Part shown: piece by piece, positions 49,901 to 58,927 of the stretch
Position numbering within the stretch: position 1 is the first letter of the stretch
Layout: every line of letters begins with the position of its first letter
Assembly (NCBI GenBank): GCA_911728435.2
Contig: OU452210.1
Coordinates: 9,982,001-10,046,000, forward strand
Direction: 5' to 3'
DNA length: 64,000 nt
DNA from: Apoderus coryli
Taxonomy: Eukaryota > Arthropoda > Insecta > Coleoptera > Attelabidae
The notes under the pieces: model-generated
Seen by the model: only the letters and a program-made list of their open reading frames with translations
The model's database searches: none
Told to the model about the DNA's origin: nothing
Program-made: the position numbers and the translations under genes

Positions 49901-52753
49901 TAATCAAGACCTAAGAAACTATCCTTAATGAGGAATGCTCCGAATGTCGTTTGACATGTAGATAGATATGTTGGGAGCTACGTACTAGAAATCTCTTCGT
50001 GAGCTACCAGAATTCTCTTCGCTAGCTACCAGGGACTGCGATCGACGGGTTGGCGACCACAGCTTTAGAGGAGTGTTTGGCGCTGTTAAACCGCAATAAA
50101 ATCGAATTCTATCGTCGATATGTGACAATGGATTTAGTACACTTGTTACACGTCAAAAAGTCAAGATCTGGGGCTATGCAGAATTTTTCAAATCCTACAG
50201 GGTGGTACATTTTTGGGTTTTGTACTGAATTGGGGCCTCTCGAACTTTTTCGTGCGTCGCCTCTGCCTTCTATTAAATAATAGCTTAGGATATCTTCTGT
50301 TTAAATAAAGAACTTTTTGGTCTCTTGTATGTTTTAAAAATAGATTTGTGATATTTAAAAGTAGAGACTAAATTTTATTTTATTTTTTAAATGCAAAGAA
50401 CAAAGTAGGAAATAGGACATTAATTAATTGTAAATTAGGTAGGTATCTCAGAAATAAATCTTCCACGGATATATGTTTGTATAAGAATTTCATTTAAAAA
50501 AATTATATTCAATAAGTTGTTAAAGTCCTCTGTATACAACAAACAAAAATAAATGCTTTTTATTATATATAACCATATTTTTCCTTACTCTTATTCGGCA
50601 AAAGCTCATGATTTTAGCATACTAAACCGAAAGCAAATATTTACATAAAAAACACGACCGTATATTAGTTTTTAAGCTTACGGATCGATAGGCCTTTTAT
50701 GAATGGTTAAATCTATGTTCCCAGCTAAAATCTAGGACAAATATATTTTGAACACAAAAAATAATATTAGGTTTGATTTTTTTTTTGAAAAATGGAAAAT
50801 CAAAAAATTTCAAAAACTAATATTATACGAGTATGATCCATATTAAAGTGGAGTGAATTTGTTATACGCGGTTGATTGTCAGCCAGCAATCCGTTGAACA
50901 CTCATGGAAAATGTTTTAAAAATTTAATTTTCTGCCATAAATTTCTGGCTAAATTATTTATAAAAAGAAAAAATCCAATGCTTGCAAATGATTATAAGTA
51001 TTTGATATTTAATTTTAAACTTATTTTTTCGCGAAGACACAATGCAACCTAGCTTTTTTGTAAATCTATTAACCACTGATTGAAGACTTGTAGAGCAATC
51101 TAGTAAATTTATTTCGTGGAGGTTGGACAGAAAATATGACTTTTAATGCTTCCACAAAATTATAGCAATCATATTTAGTTTGCAATTCTGTATTTTTTGG
51201 GACAGTACAATTCGATCGGACTCATGATTTTAGAAAATTCAATAGCAAAGCATTTAGATTGAGGATAAATAATATTTTTCTATCACACTATATACCTGCG
51301 CCTTGAATTACTTTATTTTACAGTGATTTTCAGCTAAAATTAGAAAAACAGGTGTAGCAATATTTCTTTTATAACGTCGCCCTTTTAATTTTAGCAAAGT
51401 AATTTACTATTCATTTAAGTATTTTGTGTACGTGCTACATTTAGAACAACACGAGTTCAAATTCACGGACATAAACATTCTCACGTCTCAATAATTCAAT
51501 TTCAAAACTCCACATCATGTAGTAGGTATTATATTACATTATTATTTTTTTATTTCCTTAGGAAATTCACCCTGTATAATACCTAATTAAAGTATGGAAA
51601 TTTATGTACCATATCAAATGATAAATGAAATATGTTTGCGACAAGAGATATTCTAGATTTGTTGGTTGGCATCATTCCAATCAATACATTTAAAAACATG
51701 AATAAACCTTGAATAATTAATATCCGCTATTAAAGTTTTACATTGATTTCTAATCAATACTCTCTCTTTCGAGCATCAACTAATTGTCCGAGAAAATATG
51801 CGAAAACAATGATGAATGATGCCTTCGAACTAATCAATGTCAACTCACACATGGCTCCGGACCGAGTACTATTCCGTTTCATACAAAGGCCTATAATAGT
51901 CAAGAATTTTCGCATGTTTTTTAAAATGTTCTAAAAAATTATCCATACCTTTGGTTGCCGCGGTATTATTGGATAATATCTGTGGCAACTTGCCACGTAT
52001 TTTAATGAAACAATCAAAAATCGATATACTTTTAAACAAACATAAAAATGTTGACGTAATAATTGAAACAACAATAAATTTTCAGATATGGTGATATGGT
52101 TCCTGCTACAATAGCAGGAAAAATCGTTGGTGGCGTTTGTTCACTCAGTGGTGTATTGGTGATAGCTTTACCCGTACCAGTCATCGTCTCTAACTTCAGC
52201 AGAATATACCATCAAAACCAAAGGGCTGACAAAAGGAAAGCCCAAAGAGTAAGATTAGTAATAAAATGATCAATAAAACAAAAACACTAAATGTTATGTT
52301 ATGTGGTTATTTCAGAAAGCTCGATTGGCGCGAATCCGTATTGCCAAAGCATCATCTGGAGCAGCATTTGTAAGTAAGAAAAAAGCAGCTGAAGCTCGTT
52401 TAGCAGCACAAGAATCTGGAATAGAATTGGACGACAATTATAGAGAAGAAGATATATTCGAATTGCAACATCACCATTTATTACGTTGTTTAGAAAAAAC
52501 TACAGATCGAGAATTTGTAGAATTAGAAGTTCCATACAATGGACATCCAAAAAGGCCTGGCTCACCATCACCTTTAGCTAGTCCAGCCCATTCAGCTGTA
52601 TCGATAGGTCTACTGCAATCATGTTGCGGTCGATGTTGTCCAAGAAGGTATCAACAAACATGTGGAAAGTATATGCCAGCTACATCAGCAGCTCAAACAA
52701 ATCAGACTGGAAGTGGCATGGATGGAACTTATTTAGTTGAGGCGTCTTTTTAG
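39859..52753 (+). CDS. Shal: Shal, Kv4-type A-current voltage-gated potassium channel (3 coding exons, complete)
   Basis: Exons 39859-40970, 52086-52248 and 52316-52753 give 570 aa, close to the long fly Shal isoform. The N-terminus [20 protein letters not shown] is the conserved hydrophobic segment that binds KChIP and drives inactivation. The T1/BTB domain (about 40-140) has the Kv4 zinc motif HX5CX20CC (His105, Cys111, Cys132-133). S1 is about 184-203 and S2 about 226-247. S4 (about 289-306) carries basic residues every third position ([15 protein letters not shown]). The selectivity filter TTLGYGDM is split by intron 1 inside the first Gly codon. The C-terminus contains the dendritic-targeting dileucine [12 protein letters not shown] and ends GTYLVEASF. 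It conducts subthreshold transient K+ current in neuronal soma and dendrites. Intron 1 is 11.1 kb and full of transposons, all outside splice signals. Confidence 0.98.
40971..43325 (+). other. Shal intron 1, proximal part
   Basis: No exon or transposon was recognised in these 2.35 kb. Open frames at 41523-41723 and 42326-42544 are unremarkable. Confidence 0.45.
43326..44987. mobile_element. 1.66-kb element with long inverted-repeat arms
   Basis: Left arm about 43326-43610 and right arm about 44655-44987 are reverse complements. They share TAATGTGTTATTAGTTATAT, AACATGTCAACGACTGAGAT, GTACTGAACGGATTAAAT and GGGTTTTATTTG in mirrored order, with scattered differences and small indels. The outer ends read CCTATAAT...ATTATAGG. 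The right arm also has its own palindrome (GTTATATTTCAATCAT/ATGATTGAAATATAAC at about 44930-44962). The ~1.05-kb middle has no open frame. This fits a foldback-type non-autonomous DNA element or an inverted duplication of one repeat. No target duplication is evident. Confidence 0.7.
45000..45670 (-). pseudogene. RTE-type non-LTR retrotransposon reverse transcriptase, C-terminal fragment
   Basis: Minus-strand translation reads [20 protein letters not shown] (the catalytic ADD box) and [17 protein letters not shown]. After a frame slip near 45.40 kb it reads [28 protein letters not shown] and [10 protein letters not shown], followed by a Pro/Arg-rich end toward 45.00 kb. The 'YG.E.WTL...FERKVLR.I.GP...RLRW.GHV' order is typical of RTE-like elements in insects. 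The element is 5'-truncated in the RT domain and abuts the inverted-repeat element on its 3' side. Confidence 0.82.
45671..47619. other. Shal intron 1, between retroelements
   Basis: No exon was found. It contains a CTGTACAGGGTGGTCATAAA word near 46735 (an insect repeat terminus) and a T-rich stretch at 46.88-46.98 kb. On the minus strand there is a CTGAAGA...GAAACGTC motif at 47058-47026. Confidence 0.4.
47620..49715 (-). pseudogene. Jockey/CR1-type retrotransposon, 5'-truncated, RT nearly intact
   Basis: On the minus strand the RT reads in order: [20 protein letters not shown] and [11 protein letters not shown] (49.69-49.60 kb), [20 protein letters not shown], then an interruption, [71 protein letters not shown], and the thumb/C-terminal part to about 47.88 kb. 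The 3' tail is near 47.63 kb. Damage seen: one TAA at 48835-48837, one TGA at 47986-47988, and a foreign insertion at 49141-49428. All catalytic boxes, including FADD, are present. Few lesions suggest a recent insertion, antisense to Shal in its first intron. Confidence 0.9.
49141..49428 (+). mobile_element. Retroposon nested in the Jockey/CR1 RT
   Basis: It separates ...SNFSKIFE from [10 protein letters not shown] of the host RT frame. It lies on the + strand and ends GGTGAATAAATATTATT plus (ATT)n, the tail shared with 39.12 kb. About 290 bp, without an open frame. The target duplication is short or obscured by the ATT run. Confidence 0.65.
49765..49965 (-). repeat. ~174-bp tandem repeat, just over one period
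   Basis: TGTCGTTTGGCATGTAGATA at 49771-49790 recurs as TGTCGTTTGACATGTAGATA at 49945-49964, a spacing of 174 bp. The interval holds TATCATTGTCCTGCG, GGTTTGGTATAGGACGC and CTAAGAAACTATCCTTAATG, which recur in complement at 37.37-37.50 kb. It is a satellite-like monomer dispersed in at least two places, here directly at the truncated 5' end of the Jockey/CR1 copy. Confidence 0.65.
50050..50210 (+). pseudogene. mariner-family transposase fragment
   Basis: The frame from 50050 reads [20 protein letters not shown] followed by TMD. This matches the mariner block 'ECLxxxxRNxxEFLRRYVTMDETW' before the first catalytic Asp. After TMD the sequence drifts (LVHLLHV) and the transposase is not continued. 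About 55 residues remain. Confidence 0.5.
50281..52085 (+). other. Shal intron 1, distal part
   Basis: No exon was recognised. A second copy of the 39.16-kb repeat lies at about 51068-51140, and a CACCCTGTATAATA terminus-like word near 51570. Confidence 0.45.
52086..52248 (+). CDS. Shal: Shal coding exon 2 (filter and S6)
   Basis: The acceptor is TTTTCAG|ATATGG. It encodes [18 protein letters not shown] through S6 with the PVPVIVSNF gate motif. The donor is AGA|GTAAGA. Confidence 0.97.
52316..52753 (+). CDS. Shal: Shal coding exon 3 (C-terminal cytosolic domain)
   Basis: The acceptor is ATTTCAG|AAAGCT. It encodes residues 426-570, with the basic segment after S6, the dileucine motif, Ser/Pro stretch [16 protein letters not shown] and a Cys-rich CCGRCCP. 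Stop TAG is at 52751-52753. Confidence 0.96.
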   Translation, partial: KARLARIRIAKASSGAAFVSKKKAAEARLAAQESGIELDDNYREEDIFELQHHHLLRCLEKTTDREFVELEVPYNGHPKRPGSPSPLASPAHSAVSIGLLQSCCGRCCPRRYQQTCGKYMPATSAAQTNQTGSGMDGTYLVEASF

Positions 52754-55522
52754 ACATATCACATCTCAATTACTTTATCGGTTATACGCAACCTAATGTG
52801 AATATATCCTAATGTTCCACAAAAAGCGTGAGAAGGAAACCGAATTCAAAAATGTTCTCTAATTAGAAAATTAATTATTATTTTTTCGCGTCCTAAAGAT
52901 ATTTTTTTCTCTATAATTTAAAACTAGAGACCTTTTCTGTATTTCACTAGACGGCCGTCTCATTTGCCATATTATATCATACTTAATTGAAAATAGTACG
53001 GGCCTAATAAACGATCGATGTTGGTTAGATGGAATTATAATATACCAAGTATTTCACTAATGCTATGGCGAAATTATTGGTCGTACAGCATTCGGAAAAA
53101 AAAAAATAGCAAAAGTAACCATGAGAAATTGACCCAAATTAAATTTTCCTCTTACTTGGGAGAACCCGAAATTACGATTGAATTATTCAATAATTTTTAT
53201 TTTATTTTTCTTCTCAAGGAGTTTTTATTATTCTTGTATTTTATTTTTATTTTTTTGTGTCTTCAACGACTAACGTTATTTTATTTATTTATTTGTTGGC
53301 TAATTTCGTGGGTTATAGAGCAACAGCGAATAAAGGTTTATTTAAAGTCAGCCACGTTTCGCTATTCAATTGTCAACTTTTTCAATCTTTCTTTCCACTA
53401 AGTAATAACGACAACCTCTTGTCTTGAAGGCCAGTTTGATTTAGGAAGGGCTGATCTTAGCTAGCCGTTAGCAGAAGCGATAACCTTCGTATTGAACCAT
53501 CAACCAGATAAGGACATTGAGAATGAGAGATTAAAACTTGATCTGATGATAATTTAGCGGACAGTTGGTGAAAAATAATGAAGGTTTGTTTGCACTTTAA
53601 ATGAAAGGTATCAATTGCCTTTTCAAAGACCTTAAGTCGACTTAAATCGGATAAAGAGTCGCTGAGATATCGCATATTTTCTGGAACATCATCCTTTTAC
53701 CCCCACCCCCCTCCTGTTTTAGGAAAATCTTAAGGAATATAAAGTTGTAGATTATTAAAAGTAAGATTCGAAAATTTACTGTCCATTTGAGTTTTTGTTA
53801 ATATTGCAGTCAATTTCTCATGCTCAATTTTTTTCCCGAAAGCTGTACGACCAATACATTTGAACATACAGCCGCTCAGTACCTTAGTGTGGGACACCCG
53901 GTATGTAGAAAACTTCGATTACAAAGAAAAATCGTTATAAGGTACTTAGGAATTGCCCACATTAGGAATATAATTAATATGTAGATAAAACGCCAATAAT
54001 ACAAGAGAATATACGAAAATTTGCGCCAACGAAATGTGCGATATACTTTTCTCAAAAAAAAAAAATATATATTTAATTGTCGTTAGTCTGATAGTCAGAC
54101 TGTCACTCAGTCAGTCATAAATTTATGGCATTTTATCGTGTAAATTAAATGTAGATTAAAATGTGATATATAGTAATTAATTCAAAATAAAAATATAATT
54201 AATATTATAAATACGCTAGAATAGAATTTTGTTAATAACTTATAATAAATTAATAGATTATTACCTAAAAATAAATTACATACATACTTTATTACTATTG
54301 TAAAAATTTATGCTGTGCGACAAAGCGAATCTGTCAAGATGATGACCAATTTAATCCTTGACTAACTGATCTAGATTTTATTAGTTACTAATAATTAATT
54401 TAATTTTTTTCTATTCTATTTTAAGGTTACCTATGAACAATTTTTTAAACTCTCTGTAACGGATTTCTCTATTTTTATTAATATTTGTTTAATAATGATT
54501 TATTATGAATTTGTGACTTTATTATTACGAAAAAAAAACAATTAATAAAATCAAGATGGTTGGTCGCATTTATAATAAATTAAGCATAAAAAAAAATCAA
54601 TAAACTGAACGAACAATAACAATGTATCGATACACGTTTTGTAATTAAATCTACTTAAATATATTATAATATACAATAGATTTCAAATAATTTAACTATT
54701 AATAACATTTTTATATAAACCTAAACACGAGTTTTGATTTTTGCAATTTTCAATTTCTAAGTTATACTTACCTAACCTGAACGTTTTGAAAAATTATTGA
54801 ACACATATCACTATAAAATAAATAATTCATGAAATCTATTGCATTTGTATAATATACTATTACAACAAATAAAAATTCTGCTTTGTTAACTGGATATACC
54901 TCCAAATGTTACTATTCCTGTCATTTAACTCAAAATTAAAATAAAGCCTCAATTGAGATAAAATACTAATTTTATTTTATTGTAAATATACAAACGAATC
55001 GCAACTGTTGAATGAGTATTTTAACATATTGAAGTATGCTTTAATTCTGTACCTCAATAAGTAATTGAAGTAAAATAAAAATAGTATTTCAGACTAATTT
55101 TTGTTATTAAACTTTTAATAAATATTAGTGATTCATGTCTTTTTGCATGTACCATAACAAATTTGTAGAAAAAATATTATAAATTACACAAATAACTTAC
55201 AAATAAATTGTAAATACGATACTCTATTATGTAATTTTCTTAATTACGACAATCTCAGCACAATAGCCTCCAATTTGTGACATTTCTCAATAATTTTGTT
55301 ATAAATAGTTTGTATCATTTTTGTATAATAATTTTTGTTCAACAGGGCAGTATTAAATACATTATTAACAATATATTCGTTAATCAGATGCCAAATAAAT
55401 AAATAAATATCTATTTATATGTATTGTATAATAATTTCGCGGTCATGGACTCATTACTAATAAAAACCAAGTAGATATTCTAAAATTCTAAATATATATA
55501 TATATATACATATACCCATTTA
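52754..55522 (+). other. Shal 3'UTR and downstream flank
   Basis: A/T-rich sequence with many AATAAA hexamers (for example near 53330), so the transcript end cannot be fixed. The 127-codon frame at 53018-53401 is Phe/Leu/Ile-rich low complexity and lies in the probable 3'UTR; I do not regard it as a gene. GGGACACCCGGTATG near 53892 resembles a repeat terminus. Confidence 0.45.
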
Positions 55523-55702
55523 TACAGGGTGTCCCACCGGGAACCAAATCGATTTGTATATAGAACACTATACATTTTCAAAGCTGGGCACTGTAACTCT
55601 TTTACCTCATCTGCCCCTGTCGACTATGTACACTGCCAAATTTTCAAAATGTATAGTTTTCTATATACAGATCGATTTTGTTCCCAGTGGGACACTCTGT
55701 AT
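55523..55702. mobile_element. 180-bp CAGGGTGTCCC-type MITE
   Basis: Left arm TACAGGGTGTCCCACCGGGA... and right arm ...TCCCAGTGGGACACTCTGTA are inverted over about 60 bp with some mismatches. The inner parts GATTTGTATATAGAA and TTCTATATACAGATC also pair. (TA)n flanks both ends, consistent with a TA target. Elements with ACAGGGTGTCCC termini are widespread in insect genomes. Solo terminus-like words occur near 13.49, 32.43, 46.74, 51.57 and 53.89 kb. Confidence 0.7.
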
Positions 55703-56407
55703 ATATATAGAAATAAATTTATTATTTATTGTATAGAAAGAAACAAGTAGATATTATATTGTCAACGTCAAATTATAAAATAGTTTAATTCTTAATTAAT
55801 AAAAATAAAGCTCTCTAATTTATTGTTATCAAATTAGTAGCTTTAAGTAATTTATTATACAAAACGACTATTTTAAAATAAGCGCAGTTACAAAGCAATA
55901 TCCTGTATTTCCTAGAATCCAGGACAAATTATTTGTCGTCTAAATCTCTCGAAATGAAGCTGATCAAAATTCATAACTTGTGTTACTTAGCAACTAACCG
56001 ATATAAAACAAAATATTTATTATACCCTTTTAAAACAAATCACATGAAAACGATAATAAAATAAATAATAAATACACATACAAAAAATAACACATTATGA
56101 ACATGGGCAAAATAGGATTCGTACTTTCTTTTCCTAGAACGAATTTTTCTCATTTATGTTTAAAAGAAATTAGGTCCAGTTCCTTGTCTTGTCATGCAGT
56201 CATTCCTTTAAGTTGTTTAAGCTGATTTCGCAAGTCAGAATAACTGCGAATCTCTAGTATGATAGTTGTACGTACTGCTATACCATAACTTAAAAGAAAT
56301 AATGAAAAAACTTACCTCAACATGTCAAAACTAATTTGATTTGTAAGTCTTCTGAGAGACATGATTCCACCATGTCAAACCATCATCAACAACAACGCCA
56401 AGGAGAC

Positions 56408-56438
<31 letters not shown>

Positions 56439-56457
56439 CAAACAAAGATATTCAACA

Positions 56458-56501
<44 letters not shown>

Positions 56502-58897
56502 TGTGTTTGTCCAAAATTTTCCATTCATTTCAAAAAACTACTTTCTTTGATCTACTCTCGTTCAGACACATATGGTTTACACAAAAATACTCCATAGCCT
56601 TCGTCAAGATCGTGGCTGAGCATAGTTACTCCCGATGCAGGCATCTAAAAAAATCATTTAGAGGATAATTTTCGGGAGATCTCAGTTCAGCTTTTGTAAG
56701 AGCTTTCCTGATCTAGGAAAAATCCCCATATCAAAACAAAAACAGTCAGATGTCTTAATATAATGTCATACATGTCCTTTAAGATTAAGGTATTTACAAC
56801 ATACATGTCTGAAAAGTCAGACCGAACCACGAATTCGAAATTTTTGAGTTGTCAGGTACACAATTTAAACTTATTTGAGTTTATTTTACATTCGACTTTG
56901 AGCGAATATACAGTATGAAATGTGTCATTGAGTATTATTTGAGTTGACAAAATTACTCATACTTGGGTAACCTACCTATAATTAATAATTTAGAATGTTG
57001 GAGAATTTTCAAAAACAGAAAGAAATAGCACTGAGCATAATATGCGATGTAAAATTGTTGAGTCGACTGTGACCAAGATGCGATAAGAGGATATAACAGG
57101 ACCCACGCTCGAGGTAAGTTTTGCAATATTGCTTTACGTGCAAGTTGACTGATCGTTGAATTATCATTTATAATCTCCTCACACTGATTATAGACGAATG
57201 TATTATCTTACTCGATTGCTTGTCGACCACTGTTTTAAAGACAAGTAAAGACGTTCCCAAAACAAAGGACTTAAGTAGGTACCTATCGAAAAGAGTCAAG
57301 GCAGAAATGCCATATCTACAACCCAGTATAATATTATAATAGAATAATAACTGACTAGAAAGCGATTTTAGGCAAATCCTTCGAATATTTTTGTAATATA
57401 ATTGTTGGTGCCAACGGCCATTAGGTACTTACCTACAAAATATAAACACGCTTAATTTATTCTTGACTGAAACAGTCTATTCAATTAGAATCAATCTTCA
57501 TAAACACATAAATATGTGCAACTAAATAAACACATTAATAATAACTAATATCACAGCTATTATTAATATTTTAAATTGAGACAAACTATAAATGTCAAAA
57601 ATTGTAATTTCTGACAAATGACAAATACCGACTCAACTCAAGAATTCAACAAGTTATAATTATTCGCTGTGAAATAGAAGTTTCTACAATCTACAACGTA
57701 TAAAGTTGTAATTTTTGGCTTCTATATAGGTAATAAACTTGTAGGACATTATAGATAATGTATTTATTTTATGGAAATATATGACAGTAGTATCAAACAC
57801 GAATTTTTGGCAAACAGGAAAAACTTCAGAACCACCTACCTACTACCAACTTTAATTTAAAACTGTCTGGAATCCAATATTCTCGAGGTATTTGTAAAGA
57901 TATTCTGTTATTTCTTCATCATTAATTACTCTTATTCAATTTTATTATTATTATTATAAAAATACAAACAAATTTTGAAAAATTGATGTTTGATTTTACA
58001 AAAGAGAGAGACTAATTTTGACATTTGCCACTAGCAGGAGAACGGAGAACTACAAGTATTTTGATTAAACAGCCTGCCGTTGGTGTTCTAATGTCATTTC
58101 CAGGCAAGCACGGTGGGGAATGGTGTAGAGATAATAATTGCTAGTAGTATTTAATCTCTCTTTAGATTTTAAATCTTACTCTTAAAATGTAATATATTAT
58201 GGACCTATTATATTCTAAGATCTTAATAGATGTTTTTTCGTACTAGGAACACAATAATAAATGAACATCAGTTTAACTGCTGATGTAAGGAGATTCTTCC
58301 GACTCACTTGTATTAGCGAATTAAAGGAAGTACGACTTGAGTTTTTGCACATCTGATATTTAGAGTAAAATTAAATTCACTAAGGAATTAATCCCACTTT
58401 AATTCGACCAAAAATGTGGATATAATGTATAATGGACGAAAAATATTTTTCAATATATCGATATATTGCACCTCTAGTAAAGCGTTAAACCGTTATGCGT
58501 CAAGTCATACGTCAAACTGTAATAACCAAAATAATCATCTGGATCCGCCCCCTTTGCTATTTGATCAACAATAGTAGTTAATAGTAATACGAGATTCGAG
58601 TAAGAATAAAATGTTTAGTGATTGAAGTCAATGGGTGGATAATAAAATCATTTTACTGATTTATGTTATCTAATTGTATATTTTGTATATGTTATTAGTA
58701 CACCGAGGTATCTGTAATCCTATTATGGTAAATGCAAAACCAACAGTACTAATACATTGTGGTCTTGTTAGTTTGTTTACGTTTGTTTCTACTTTTTTAT
58801 GTTTATATAATTTTTTTAATATAAAATATAAATCAATTATTAGTTAATTGGTAAATATAATTTGAAAATTGTATGCTGGAATGGTTAATATTGCAAA
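55703..58897. other. Intergenic between Shal and Fcho
   Basis: No exon was recognised. It contains the TA microsatellites at 56.41-56.50 kb. No TATA-plus-initiator promoter for Fcho could be picked with confidence in the last few hundred bases. Confidence 0.45.
56408..56499. repeat. Twin (TA)n microsatellites
   Basis: TA runs at 56408-56432 and 56461-56499 are separated by a short A-rich spacer. The second is bounded by ACATCT/AGATGT, making it palindromic. The open frames that cross it consist of Tyr-Ile repeats and are artefacts. Confidence 0.9.
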
Positions 58898-58927
58898 ATG
58901 ACGGTTAATTTTAACGACTACTTTTGG
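58898..58927 (+). CDS. Fcho: Fcho coding exon 1
   Basis: Encodes [13 protein letters not shown] has A at -3. The donor is TTTGG|GTAAGA, followed by a 56-bp intron. Confidence 0.9.

Noticed and set aside
53018..53401. 127-codon + strand frame after Shal
   Set aside because: Phe/Leu/Ile-dominated low complexity, lies where the Shal 3'UTR is expected, and has no recognised homology.
56331..56597. Open frames made of Tyr-Ile repeats
   Set aside because: They are translations of the TA microsatellites.
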